Positions 8,687-17,503 of a stretch of DNA of 64,000 bases are shown one piece after another. Position 1 is the first letter of the stretch, and every line of letters starts with the position of its first letter. The stretch lies in the NCBI GenBank assembly GCA_963822215.1, contig CAWGGX010000004.1:806001-870000 (forward strand), read 5' to 3'. This DNA is from Roseiarcus sp963822215. Its GTDB lineage: Bacteria; Pseudomonadota; Alphaproteobacteria; Rhizobiales; Beijerinckiaceae. Below the pieces are notes generated by a model. The model was not told where the DNA came from. It made no database searches and saw only the letters and a program-made list of their open reading frames with translations. A program made the translations under genes and the position numbers.

Positions 8687-9700
8687 TCAACTCGGCGTCG
8701 GAGCCTCGGGGTCGATCAGGCGCTTCGATTTGAGGTCCGACCAAAAAGCCGCAGGAATGGGCTCCTGAACATGCGCGGCGTTCGCCGAGGCCTCGCTCGC
8801 CCGGACCGCGCCGGCGATCACGGAGATGACGGCGGGGTGGGCAAGCGGAAACTGCAGCGCCGCAGCGGGGAGGCTCACATGATGGGCGGCGCAAACGGCT
8901 TCGATGGCGGCGACCTTTTTCTGGATCTCGGGAGAAGCGATCGAATAAGCGTAGGTCGCGCGCGGACTCGACCCTGTCGCGAGGATCCCGGATGCGAAAG
9001 GCGCGCCCACGATCACCGAGACGTTGCGCGCAAGGCACCGCGCCATGCCGCCCGTCAGGCTTGCCTGTTCGAGAAGCGTATAGGGATGGGCGACCAGCGC
9101 AAAATCGAGGTCGATCTTGTCGATGAAGGTGTCCATCGCCTCCGCTAGATTGAAGCCCATGCCAACGGCGCGGATGTCGCCGGAGCGCTTAAGGTCCTCG
9201 AGCGCCTTGACGCCGCTCTCGAGCAGACCTCGCGTGTGGCCGGCGAAAGCGTCGCCGAGAAACCCTCGATCGAGATCGTGGATGATCAAGCCGTCCACAA
9301 CGGGAACGCCCAGCCGCTGCAACGCCTGCTCGTAGGAGCGCATGATCCCGTCGTAGGAATAATCGAACACGACGTCGAAGCTCAACCCTCCGATCCAGGG
9401 CGAGCGGTCGAAAGTCCCCGGGTTCAGCGGGCGCTTCAGCGTTCGGCCGACCTTGGTCGTGAGGAGGAAGGCGTCGCGCGGCTTCGATCTCAGGAACGCT
9501 CCGAGGCGCAGTTCCGAGAGCCCGCGTCCGTACCAGGGCGCGGTGTCGTAGTAGCGGACGCCGGCGGACCAGGCGGATTCGAGCGCGCCCTGCGCTGTCG
9601 CCTCTGAGAGCGTCTCAAACAGGTTGCCGAGCGGCCCCGTCCCCTGCCCGAAAGGCGGCAGCGACAGAGCTGTGGTCCCAACCTGTCGCCTCGACGTCAA
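8687..9700 (-). CDS. Aldo/keto reductase, D-threo-aldose (L-fucose) 1-dehydrogenase-like
   Basis: Recognisable conservation starts at RRQVGTTALSLPPFGQGT. The catalytic tetrad region is visible: YYDTAPWYGRG (Asp, Tyr), TTKVGR (Lys) and DGLIIHD (His). The C-terminal NADP-binding stretch includes VISVIAGAV. This group oxidises aldoses such as L-fucose or D-arabinose at C1, or reduces small carbonyls. The frame stays open to 9859, but those extra 53 residues look non-coding; the TTG used here is a compromise and the true start is uncertain. It lies 49 bp upstream of idnD in the same orientation, so it is probably the first gene of the leftward sugar-acid operon. Confidence 0.72.
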   Translation of the reverse strand: MTSRRQVGTTALSLPPFGQGTGPLGNLFETLSEATAQGALESAWSAGVRYYDTAPWYGRGLSELRLGAFLRSKPRDAFLLTTKVGRTLKRPLNPGTFDRSPWIGGLSFDVVFDYSYDGIMRSYEQALQRLGVPVVDGLIIHDLDRGFLGDAFAGHTRGLLESGVKALEDLKRSGDIRAVGMGFNLAEAMDTFIDKIDLDFALVAHPYTLLEQASLTGGMARCLARNVSVIVGAPFASGILATGSSPRATYAYSIASPEIQKKVAAIEAVCAAHHVSLPAAALQFPLAHPAVISVIAGAVRASEASANAAHVQEPIPAAFWSDLKSKRLIDPEAPTPS

Positions 9701-9873
9701 ATCAACTGGCGCCTGCAGACTGTCCTCCCCGGATGTGCAGCGCGCGAACGCGCCTCGCCTGACAAAGCTGGTCGACCGGCCTCGCGCTCTCCGCAAAACG
9801 GCGCCCGCGTGACGCCGCTCGTGAAGAAAGAAGCTCGCGCGATCGAGACGGCGACCCAACGCTTAACTCAAAT

Positions 9874-9890
9874 GATTTATATGATAAATC
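9874..9890. promoter_or_regulatory. Candidate operator between divergent catabolic operons
   Basis: Inverted repeat gatttat-atg-ataaatc in the only AT-rich patch of the gap between the leftward aldo-keto reductase gene and the rightward activase gene. Its position and symmetry suit a GntR/FadR-type dimer, and the regulator is encoded at the end of the leftward operon. No -35/-10 pair can be assigned confidently. Confidence 0.4.
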
Positions 9891-9958
9891 GCAGAAATGC
9901 AACGCCGCGGGGTCGGCGAAGGGAGGAGCCGGCTGTACGGCGGCCGCGACAAGGCGGA

Positions 9959-10729
9959 ATGGGGCAAAGGATGCGAGCGTCCGTGACCGGGGTCGTCTTC
10001 GACATTCGTGAATTGACCATTCACGATGGCCCCGGACTGCGCACCACGGTGTTTCTCAAGGGCTGCCCGCTCCGCTGCGCCTGGTGCCACAACCCGGAGG
10101 GCAGGTCCCAGGAGCCGCAGGTTCTGCGCGGGCCCAATGGCGATCGGATCTCTGGCCGGAGCTACCGGGCCGATGAACTGGCCACTCTCCTAAATCGCCA
10201 GGCGCCGCTGTTGGCCGACGGCGGGGTGAGCTTCTCCGGCGGCGAACCACTCATGCAGGCAGCCTTCCTTGAGGCCGTGCTGGAGCGGCTGGAAGGCCTG
10301 CACGTGGTCCTCGGCACCACCGGGTTCGCTCCCGCGGAGAGTTTCCTGCGGGTGGTCCGCCGCTGCGACCTGGTGCTTTTCGACCTCAAGCTCATGGACC
10401 CGGAGGCGCACCGGCGTTGGACCGGCGCCCACAACCAGGTGATTCTGGAAAACCTGGAACGGCTGGCGGATCTGGGCGTGGCTTATCTGATCCGGGTGCC
10501 GTTGGTGCCCGGGGTGACCGACACGGAAGCCAATCTGAGCGCCATCGCCCGCCATCTCCGGGAACTGCCTGGGCGGCCGCGGGTGGAACTGTTGCCTTAC
10601 AACCGAGCGGCCGGAGGCAAGTACGCGGCATGCGGCCTGGAATGGCGCCCGGACTATGACGAGACCGCTCCGTGCCGGACCGATCTCGCGCCCTTTCATG
10701 AGCTTCAAGTGGATGCGAGGATCCTATGA
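9959..10729 (+). CDS. Glycyl radical enzyme activase (radical SAM)
   Basis: 256 aa from an ATG preceded by AAGG 4 nt away; the open frame extends further upstream without a good start. The radical-SAM cluster is GCPLRCAWC (CX3CX2C; Cys36, 40, 43), followed by the SAM motif FSGGEPL near residue 93. No ferredoxin-like insert is present after the cluster, so this is the compact PFL-activase type and not the eight-Fe type seen with many dehydratases. It installs the glycyl radical on the enzyme encoded immediately downstream, whose start overlaps this stop by 4 nt. It requires low oxygen and a reductant such as flavodoxin. Confidence 0.88.
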   Translation: MGQRMRASVTGVVFDIRELTIHDGPGLRTTVFLKGCPLRCAWCHNPEGRSQEPQVLRGPNGDRISGRSYRADELATLLNRQAPLLADGGVSFSGGEPLMQAAFLEAVLERLEGLHVVLGTTGFAPAESFLRVVRRCDLVLFDLKLMDPEAHRRWTGAHNQVILENLERLADLGVAYLIRVPLVPGVTDTEANLSAIARHLRELPGRPRVELLPYNRAAGGKYAACGLEWRPDYDETAPCRTDLAPFHELQVDARIL

Positions 10730-12855
10730 ACGCCGTCCTGGACGAGCAGAAGGCGGTCCTGCCGGAGCTCTCGCCCCGGCTGGCGGAGATGAAGCGGCGC
10801 ATCCGGGCCGGTGAGCACCACCGCTCCCGCACCACCGACACGGTGGACGTTCTGGCCGAATGCGAGCGCGAGGGCCTTGACTGGACTCAGCGCGCGGCCC
10901 GGTTGACCCGGCGCATGTGCGAGGCGCAGACCGTGGTGATCGAGCCGGATGAGCGCATCGTGTTCACCCGGACGGTCCGCCGGATTCCGTCCCTGTACCG
11001 TCCGGAGCAAATGGACGGGCTCCTGGCTGGGCGCGCCTTCCACGAACTCGGGCCCATCAGCAACATCTGCGCCGACTGGAGCATGGTCCTGGGACAGGGC
11101 CTGCTCGCCCGGCGCGCGGCGGCCCAGGCCACCCGGGCCCGATTGGCCGGCGACCGGGAAGCCCTGATTTTCCTCGACGCCGCGATTGAGTGCATCGACG
11201 CGGTGCTGGAACTGGCCCGCCGCTACGCCGCAGCGGCTATGGCCCTGGGCCGGGACGACCTGGCCGAGGTGCTGCAACGGGCGCCGGCCCATCCTGCCGC
11301 CAGCTTCCACGAAGCGCTCCAGGCCCTGCGTCTGTGCCATGCCGTTCTCTGGCTGAGCGGGCACTACCACTGCGGGCTAGGTCGGCTGGACCAGTATCTT
11401 TGGCCGTACCTGGAAGCGGACTTGGCCGAGGGCCGTCTGGTTCCGGCGCAAGCCCAGGAACTGCTGGAGGAGTTCTTCATCAGCCTGAACAAGGACAGCG
11501 ACCTCTACCCGGGAATCCAGCAGGGCGACAACGGCCAATCGCTGATGCTGGGCGGGGTGCGCCGGGACGGCGGCGACGGGGTGAACCCCCTAACCGCCAT
11601 GGTGCTGGAGGCCGGCCACAAGGTGGCGCTGATCGATCCCAAGATCAACCTGCGGGTGACCCGGGACACCGACTTGGGCCTGCTGGCCAAGGGTGTCGAG
11701 TTGACCCGCATCGGCCTGGGCTTTCCCCAGTGGTGCAACGACGAGGTCGTGATCCCGGGCCTGGCGGCCGCCGGCTACGACCTGGAGGACGCCCGGGACT
11801 ATACCGTGGCCGCCTGCTGGGAGTTCATCATTCCCGGCAAGGGCATGGAGGTGGTGAATATCGGCGCCGTGTCCATGCCGGCCGCCGCGGACCGGGCAAT
11901 TCGCGCCGGGCTCCAGGCCGGGGAGGGTTTCGACCAGATCCTGAAGCGCGCCGGCGCCGATCTGGCCGAGCAGGTGCGCGGCCTGGCCGAGGCCGGCCGA
12001 AAGCTGCTGCTGCCGCCGGCGCCCTGGTACTCGGTGCTGATGGACGGTTGCCTGGAACGCGGCCGGGACCTCTGCCACGGCCTCAAGTACAACAACTTCG
12101 GCGTCCACGGCGCGGGCTCGGCCAACGCCGCCGACGCCCTCGCGGCGGTGCGCACCCTGGTTTACGACCAGCGGCGAATCGATCCGACCCGTCTGATCCG
12201 GGCCCTGGACGCGGATTTCCAGGGCGAGGAGGCGCTCCGGACCGAACTGCGCGAGCGCGCGCCCAAGGTGGGCAATCACGACGACGCCGTCGACGGCCTG
12301 CTGGTGGAATTGTTCGACCGCTTCGCTGACGCTTGCGCCGCCGCTGGCGACAACGGCCGCGGCGGCCGTTACCGCCCGGGCGCCGGCTCGGCCATGTACT
12401 ACATCTGGCTGGCCCGCGGTCACGAGGGCATGCGCGAACCCACCGTTGGGGCCACCGCCGACGGCCGGCGCAAGGGGGCGTTCTTCAGCTCGTCCTTGGC
12501 GCCTTCGCCGGAGGTGCAGGTGCGGGGGCCTCTGAGCGTGCTGCAGAGCTTCGGCAAGCTCGACTACCGGCGCATCTGCAACGGCGGCCCGCTCACGATG
12601 GAGCTGGCGGACAGCCTGTTCAGGGGGACGGAAGCGGTCGAGAAGGTGGCGTTGTTTATCCGCGCCTTCGTCCGCTCCGGCTGCCAACAGATGCAGCTCA
12701 ACACCCTGAACGTCGATACCCTCCGGGACGCTCAGCTGCATCCCGAGCGGCACCGCAACCTTGTGGTCCGGGTGTGGGGCTGGAGCGGCTATTTCTGCGA
12801 ACTCGACGAGAGCTACCAGAACCAGATCATCGGCCGGCACATCTACGGCGCCTGA
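10726..12855 (+). CDS. Glycyl radical enzyme of unassigned substrate (PFL-like superfamily)
   Basis: 709 aa. The candidate catalytic Cys is Cys364 in AACWEFIIPG, with Glu366 two residues on. That is the C-x-E spacing of the dehydratase/decarboxylase/lyase branch, not the C-C pair of pyruvate formate-lyase. The radical loop is VVRVWGWSGYF with Gly685, 25 residues from the C-terminus; the usual small residue before Gly and Tyr/Gln/Arg after it are both Trp here. The gene follows its activase directly and precedes a ribose-type ABC importer, so a sugar-like or polyol-like substrate is plausible. I cannot assign it to any characterised glycyl radical enzyme. Codon use is rich in CTG, CAG and GGC, unlike the genes to its left. 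Confidence 0.85.
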   Translation: MNAVLDEQKAVLPELSPRLAEMKRRIRAGEHHRSRTTDTVDVLAECEREGLDWTQRAARLTRRMCEAQTVVIEPDERIVFTRTVRRIPSLYRPEQMDGLLAGRAFHELGPISNICADWSMVLGQGLLARRAAAQATRARLAGDREALIFLDAAIECIDAVLELARRYAAAAMALGRDDLAEVLQRAPAHPAASFHEALQALRLCHAVLWLSGHYHCGLGRLDQYLWPYLEADLAEGRLVPAQAQELLEEFFISLNKDSDLYPGIQQGDNGQSLMLGGVRRDGGDGVNPLTAMVLEAGHKVALIDPKINLRVTRDTDLGLLAKGVELTRIGLGFPQWCNDEVVIPGLAAAGYDLEDARDYTVAACWEFIIPGKGMEVVNIGAVSMPAAADRAIRAGLQAGEGFDQILKRAGADLAEQVRGLAEAGRKLLLPPAPWYSVLMDGCLERGRDLCHGLKYNNFGVHGAGSANAADALAAVRTLVYDQRRIDPTRLIRALDADFQGEEALRTELRERAPKVGNHDDAVDGLLVELFDRFADACAAAGDNGRGGRYRPGAGSAMYYIWLARGHEGMREPTVGATADGRRKGAFFSSSLAPSPEVQVRGPLSVLQSFGKLDYRRICNGGPLTMELADSLFRGTEAVEKVALFIRAFVRSGCQQMQLNTLNVDTLRDAQLHPERHRNLVVRVWGWSGYFCELDESYQNQIIGRHIYGA

Positions 12856-12985
12856 GCGCGGAGACGAGGCCAGGGAAGCTCGAGAGAATCTCGTGGGGCT
12901 CGCCCACCGTCAGCAATAACCAGAGAGTTCAAGGCATGGAATAATAACCTGACCCCGGTAGAAATTCGCGAGAATACCCAGTTCA

Positions 12986-13013
12986 ACATTATCGCTAATC
13001 CCAACGATAATGT
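12986..13013 (+). promoter_or_regulatory. Intercistronic hairpin before the binding-protein gene
   Basis: acattatcg and cgataatgt form a perfect 9-bp stem around a 10-nt loop in the 177-bp gap between the glycyl radical enzyme and the solute-binding protein gene. A good Shine-Dalgarno (acggagg) follows. There is no U-tract, so it is more likely an mRNA stabiliser, processing site or operator than a terminator. Such hairpins often raise binding-protein expression within importer operons. Confidence 0.45.
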
Positions 13014-13032
13014 CTTTTACGGAGGCTTTACC

Positions 13033-13974
13033 ATGAAACGGCTCCTCGCAATGGCCTTCGGCTTGGCCCTTTCCTCAGCCGCAGCCGTCGCCGACACGCC
13101 CTACACCATCGCCTTCAGTCTGAAGACGGTCACCAACGACGACTTCCAGAAGGCCATCGCCACCTCCATCCAGCAGGCGGTGGAGAAGTCCGGCAACAAA
13201 TTTCTCCTGGTCACCGCCGGGGACGAGACAGGCGTCTCCATCCAGGTAAACCAGGTTGAGGACCTTATCGCCAAGAAGGTCGACGCCATCGTCCTCAACC
13301 CCATGGACGGCAAGGCGGTGGTGCCGGTGCTGAAAAAGGCCCAAGCCGCCAAAATCCCCGTCATCGTGGTCAACTCCTCAGTGGAGAAGGGTAACGAGTC
13401 GCTCTACATCTCCTACGTGGGCACCGACAATTTCAACGCCGGCAAGGTAGCCGGTCAGCGCATGGTCAAGGAGCTGGGCGGCCAGGGCAACGTGCTGATC
13501 GTGCGCGGCGCCAATGGCAGCTCAGCCGGTGACCAGCGGGTGGACGGCTTCAAGGCGGGCATCGAGGGCAGCGGCCTGAAGGTGGTGGGCGAGCAGCCTG
13601 GCAACTGGACCAATTCAGTCGCCATGCAGGTGACCGAGAATATGCTTCAGGCCAACAAGAAGGTCGATGGCCTGTTCAGCGCCTCGGACGTGATGCTGGA
13701 CGGGACCCTCCAGGCCATCGGCGACGCCAACCGCACCGGCATCAAGATCCTGTCGGTGGACGGCTCCAAGAAGGCGGTGGACCTGGTGGAGCAGGGCGCC
13801 ATTGTGGGCACCATGGCCCAGTTCCCGGCCAAAATGGGGACCATCGCGGTGGAGAACCTGCTGGCCGTGCTCGACGGCAAAAAAGCGGCCGACAGCATCC
13901 CCAAGATGATCAACTCCGGCACCATGGTCTACGACAAGACCAACCTGACCGAAGCCCGCAAGTGGGCGTTCTGA
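13033..13974 (+). CDS. Sugar ABC transporter periplasmic binding protein (RbsB-like)
   Basis: 313 aa with a clear Sec signal peptide (MKRLL, hydrophobic core, cleavage near AVADTPYT) and the type I periplasmic-binding fold (peripla_BP_4). Landmarks are VDAIVLNPMDGKAVVPVLKKA, IPVIVVNSSV, YVGTDNFNAGKVAGQ and a hinge around GLFSASDVMLDGTLQA. It captures a sugar or sugar-like ligand for the two permeases and the ATPase that follow. The start is well supported by the upstream acggagg. Position in the operon with the glycyl radical enzyme implies that its ligand is that enzyme's substrate or precursor. Confidence 0.88.
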   Translation: MKRLLAMAFGLALSSAAAVADTPYTIAFSLKTVTNDDFQKAIATSIQQAVEKSGNKFLLVTAGDETGVSIQVNQVEDLIAKKVDAIVLNPMDGKAVVPVLKKAQAAKIPVIVVNSSVEKGNESLYISYVGTDNFNAGKVAGQRMVKELGGQGNVLIVRGANGSSAGDQRVDGFKAGIEGSGLKVVGEQPGNWTNSVAMQVTENMLQANKKVDGLFSASDVMLDGTLQAIGDANRTGIKILSVDGSKKAVDLVEQGAIVGTMAQFPAKMGTIAVENLLAVLDGKKAADSIPKMINSGTMVYDKTNLTEARKWAF

Positions 13975-13978
13975 TATC

Positions 13979-14935
13979 GTGAATTTCGTTCCCGCGGCGC
14001 GGCGGGGATTGGCCATACTGATCCCCATCGCAGCCTTCCTTGCTCTGGGTTCCCGGGTCCCGCACTTCCTGGACCTGTCGAACCTATTCAACGTCGTCAG
14101 GCAATCGTCCATCACCGGCATCTGCGCGGTGGGGATGACCTTCGTCATCGTCATCAAGGGGATCGACCTATCCCTGGCCGGTCTGCTGGCGTTTTGCCCA
14201 ATGGTCAGTGGCGTGCTCATGCTCGCCGGGGTCGACCTGCCGGCGAGCATGGCCGCGGGCATGCTGGCGGGAACCGCCATGGGCCTCTTCAACGGCCTGA
14301 TGGTGTCCAAGCTCACCGTGCCGGCCTTCATCACCACCCTGGTGGTGGGCCAGATCAGCCAGGGCCTGGCCCTGACCATCAACGGCGGCTGCTCCATCGG
14401 CGGGTTTCCCGAGCGCTTCGTGTTCATCGGCAACGGCACAATTGGCGGCGTCCCCCTGTCCGACCTGCTGCTGCTGGCCTTCCTGGGGCTGGGCTTCTTC
14501 ATCCAGCGCTTCACGCCTCTCGGCAGCCACATCTACGCCCTGGGGGGCAACGAGACCGTGCTGCGCCAAGAGGGCCTCAGCGCCGCCCGGCTGCAGTTCT
14601 TCGTGTTCGGCTTCTCCGGCTTCTGCGCCGCGGTGTCCGGCCTGCTGCTATCGGCCCAGTTGGACACCGTTCAACCTACTCAGGGTGACGCCTACCAACT
14701 GGACGCCATCGCCGCCTGCATCGTCGGGGGCGTGGACCTCGCCGGCGGCCGGGGCTCCGTTCCCATGGCCGTGGTCGGCGCGCTGGTCATCGGCTGCCTG
14801 CGCAACGTGCTCAACCTGCTTGGGATCCATCCATTCATGCAAAACGTGTTCATCGGCTCCATCATCATCGTCATCGTCTATCTGAGCGGAGCGGTCCACA
14901 GACGCAGCGAACTTGCCACCCGGGGCGCCCTATGA
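13979..14935 (+). CDS. Ribose-type ABC transporter permease
   Basis: 318 aa integral membrane protein of the BPD_transp_2 (RbsC/XylH) family. About eight to ten hydrophobic segments are visible. Conserved stretches are ITGICAVGMTFVIVIKGIDLS, LFNGLMVSKLTVPAFITTL and the late loop DAIAACIVGGVDLAGGRGS. It starts at a GTG 4 nt after the binding-protein stop and overlaps the next permease by 4 nt (ATGA). Two different permeases follow each other, suggesting a heterodimeric channel. Confidence 0.87.
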   Translation: MNFVPAARRGLAILIPIAAFLALGSRVPHFLDLSNLFNVVRQSSITGICAVGMTFVIVIKGIDLSLAGLLAFCPMVSGVLMLAGVDLPASMAAGMLAGTAMGLFNGLMVSKLTVPAFITTLVVGQISQGLALTINGGCSIGGFPERFVFIGNGTIGGVPLSDLLLLAFLGLGFFIQRFTPLGSHIYALGGNETVLRQEGLSAARLQFFVFGFSGFCAAVSGLLLSAQLDTVQPTQGDAYQLDAIAACIVGGVDLAGGRGSVPMAVVGALVIGCLRNVLNLLGIHPFMQNVFIGSIIIVIVYLSGAVHRRSELATRGAL

Positions 14936-15984
14936 GCGCTCGTGCGACAGAGGACCTCCAGGCCGGCCCGGGGCCCGGCGAGCGCGGGGAACGAACAGCC
15001 CAGGCTCCGGCGGCGGCGGCCAGGGGCCTCCCCCGCATCGCTTCCGACCGCCTCCTCAACCTGCTTGGCCGCAACGTCGCCTTGTCCATCTTCCTGGTCC
15101 TGGTCATCCTGGCCAGCCTGTTCGTGGAGAACTTCGCCGCCCTGGATAACGCGGAAGTGATCCTGAAGCAGTCCGCCATCCCGGCCATCGCCGTGATCGG
15201 CATGACCATCGTGCTCATGACCGGCGGCATCGACCTGTCCCTCGGCTACGTGGTCGGGTTGGCCTCCATTGTCTCCGGAATCATGGCCAATACCTGGCTC
15301 TGGCCGGCGCCCGCGGTGCTGGCGGCGATCCTCGCCCTGGGCCTGGCCTTGGGCCTCTTCAATGGGCTGATTACCCAGTTCATGCGGGTCCCGGCCTTCA
15401 TCACGACCCTTGGCACCGGCTACGTTCTCTACGGCCTGGCCCAGATCGTCAGCCAGGGGTCGATTATCAACCGGCTGCCCAAGGGCTTCCTGGCCATCGG
15501 GCGCACGCCCATGTTCGGGCTGCCCTCGGCGGTGTTCCTGGCGCTGGGGGTGGCGGTGGTGTTCCACCTGCTGATCAGCCGGACCATCTTCGGCCGGCAG
15601 CTCAAAGCGTTCGGCTTCGGCGCCCGGGCCGCGGAGCTGAGCGGCGTGCCCGTCGCCCGGATCAATGTCTCGGTCTACGCCCTTTGCGCAACCCTGGCGG
15701 CGCTCTCCGGCCTTCTATTCACCATCCGGGTGAACGCCGCCCAACCCAACATGGGCGGGGGCGTATTCACCTTCGAAGTGGTGACCGCGGCAATCGTAGG
15801 CGGCACTAGCCTATTCGGCGGCGTGGGGTCGGTGGTGAACAGCATCCTCGGCGTGTTGTCCATCAAGATCATCGAGAACTGCATCAACCTGCTGGGGGTC
15901 TCCTATCACCTGTATCTCGCCGTCCAGGGCGCGATCGTCTTGGTGGCGATCATCTTCGGCAACCTGACCAACCGCAGGGCTTGA
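14932..15984 (+). CDS. Ribose-type ABC transporter permease, second subunit
   Basis: 350 aa, same family as its neighbour, with a longer charged cytoplasmic N-terminus (about 45 residues) before the first hydrophobic helix. Conserved segments are IAVIGMTIVLMTGGIDLSLGYVVG, GLFNGLITQFMRVPAFITTLG and VVTAAIVGGTSLFGGVGS. The start overlaps the preceding stop (ATGA), and the ATPase gene follows after 7 nt, so the importer subunits are translated together. Confidence 0.87.
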   Translation: MSARATEDLQAGPGPGERGERTAQAPAAAARGLPRIASDRLLNLLGRNVALSIFLVLVILASLFVENFAALDNAEVILKQSAIPAIAVIGMTIVLMTGGIDLSLGYVVGLASIVSGIMANTWLWPAPAVLAAILALGLALGLFNGLITQFMRVPAFITTLGTGYVLYGLAQIVSQGSIINRLPKGFLAIGRTPMFGLPSAVFLALGVAVVFHLLISRTIFGRQLKAFGFGARAAELSGVPVARINVSVYALCATLAALSGLLFTIRVNAAQPNMGGGVFTFEVVTAAIVGGTSLFGGVGSVVNSILGVLSIKIIENCINLLGVSYHLYLAVQGAIVLVAIIFGNLTNRRA

Positions 15985-15991
15985 GGAGACG

Positions 15992-17503
15992 ATGTTGGAA
16001 CCGCTGGTTTCCATGCGCGGCATCACCAAGTTCATTTACGGCGGCGACGGCCGGCCGCTCCGCAACACCGACGTGAAGATCCTGGAGGAGGTCGATTTCG
16101 ACCTCTTTCCCGGCGAGGTGCACGTGCTGGTGGGCGAGAATGGCGCCGGCAAGAGCACCCTGATGAAGATCCTTGGCGGCATAATCCCGCCGGACCGGGG
16201 CGAGCTGGAAATCGCCGGCGCGAGGGCCATCCTGGCTAACGCGCGGGACGCCCGAGAGAAGGGCGTAGCCTTCATCCATCAGGAGCTCAACCTCTGCGCC
16301 AACCTGGACGTGGCGCACAACATCTTCCTGGGCCGGGAACCGCGCCGGCGCGGGCTCAAGGACGCCGCCGAAATGTACCGGCGCAGCGCCGAACTGCTCA
16401 AGGCCCTATCCACCGATCTGGATCCGCGCCTGCCCGTGGCCCGGCTCTCCACCGCCCAGCAGCAGCTGGTGGAGATCGCCAAGGCGATGTCCTTCAAGTC
16501 CCGGGTGGTCATCATGGACGAACCCACCGCCAGTCTCACCAAGCGGGAGATCGACGTGCTGTTCGAACTGATCCGGCGGATGCGCGCGGACGGCATCGGC
16601 ATCGTCTACATTTCGCACCGGTTCGAGGAGATCCTGGCCATCGGCGACCGCTTCACGGTCCTGCGGGACGGCCGCCGGGTGGGCACCCTGCTCATCCAGG
16701 AGTTCAAGCCGGATTCGGTCATTTGGATGATGGCGGGGCGATCCATCGACGAGATGTACCCGCGCGCCCACGCTGTGCGCCCGGAGCCGGTCCTCGAAGT
16801 GCGCGGCCTTCGCCTCGCCCCGCACACCCCGCCCATCGACCTCACGGTGCGCCGGGGCGAAGTGGTGGGCCTGGGCGGCCTGATGGGCAGCGGCCGCACC
16901 GAACTGGCCAAGTCCGTGTTCGGGGCGCGCCGGTTCCACGGCGGCGAGGTGCGCTACCTGGGCCGGAAGACCAACGGCTGGAGTCCGGCCCGGCTGATCC
17001 GTGCCGGCGTGGCCTACCTTTCCGAGGACCGCAAGACCGAGGGCCTGATTCTGCCCATGTCTATCCGGGAGAACCTGAGTCTGGCCTCCCTGGGGTCCGT
17101 GGCCACCCTGGGCTTCCTGTCCCGGCCCAGGGAGGAGCGCCAGGCCGCTGGACTCATCCAGCAGCTGAACATTGTCGCGCGCTCCAGCGAGCAGCTGGTG
17201 TCCACCCTAAGCGGCGGCAACCAGCAGAAGTGCGTATTGGGTAAGTGGCTGAGCACCGCGCCGCGGCTGCTCATGCTGGACGAGCCCACCCGGGGCATCG
17301 ACGTGGGCGCCAAGGCCCAGATCCACAAGCTGATTGACCAGATCGCCGGCACTGGCGTGGGCATCCTCATGATCAGCAGCGAGCTGCCCGAGCTCATCGG
17401 CATCAGCGACCGGGTCTACGTCATGCGCGAGGGCGGGGTGGTGGCGGAGCTGGAGGCGGGACCGGAGCTGACCCAGGAGCGGGTGGTGGCCTGCGTGGTC
17501 TGA
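15992..17503 (+). CDS. Sugar ABC transporter ATPase with two nucleotide-binding domains (RbsA-like)
   Basis: 503 aa tandem ABC protein. The first domain has Walker A GENGAGKST (about residues 51-59), a Q-loop at FIHQELNL, signature LSTAQQQLVEIAKAM and Walker B VVIMDEPTASL. The second has a degenerate Walker A (GLMGSGRTE), signature LSGGNQQKCVLGKWL and Walker B LLMLDEPTRGID. An asymmetric pair is normal for RbsA/MglA/XylG proteins. It energises the two permeases upstream and ends the operon. I see no obvious intrinsic terminator after it. Confidence 0.9.
   Translation: MLEPLVSMRGITKFIYGGDGRPLRNTDVKILEEVDFDLFPGEVHVLVGENGAGKSTLMKILGGIIPPDRGELEIAGARAILANARDAREKGVAFIHQELNLCANLDVAHNIFLGREPRRRGLKDAAEMYRRSAELLKALSTDLDPRLPVARLSTAQQQLVEIAKAMSFKSRVVIMDEPTASLTKREIDVLFELIRRMRADGIGIVYISHRFEEILAIGDRFTVLRDGRRVGTLLIQEFKPDSVIWMMAGRSIDEMYPRAHAVRPEPVLEVRGLRLAPHTPPIDLTVRRGEVVGLGGLMGSGRTELAKSVFGARRFHGGEVRYLGRKTNGWSPARLIRAGVAYLSEDRKTEGLILPMSIRENLSLASLGSVATLGFLSRPREERQAAGLIQQLNIVARSSEQLVSTLSGGNQQKCVLGKWLSTAPRLLMLDEPTRGIDVGAKAQIHKLIDQIAGTGVGILMISSELPELIGISDRVYVMREGGVVAELEAGPELTQERVVACVV

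Noticed and set aside
11190..12840. Long frames on both strands across the glycyl radical enzyme gene
   Set aside because: They are shadows of a very GC-rich coding sequence; only the 709-aa frame carries motifs.
10726..12855. Pyruvate formate-lyase as the function
   Set aside because: The adjacent Cys-Cys pair of PFL is absent; a single Cys with Glu at +2 and an importer context argue for another reaction.
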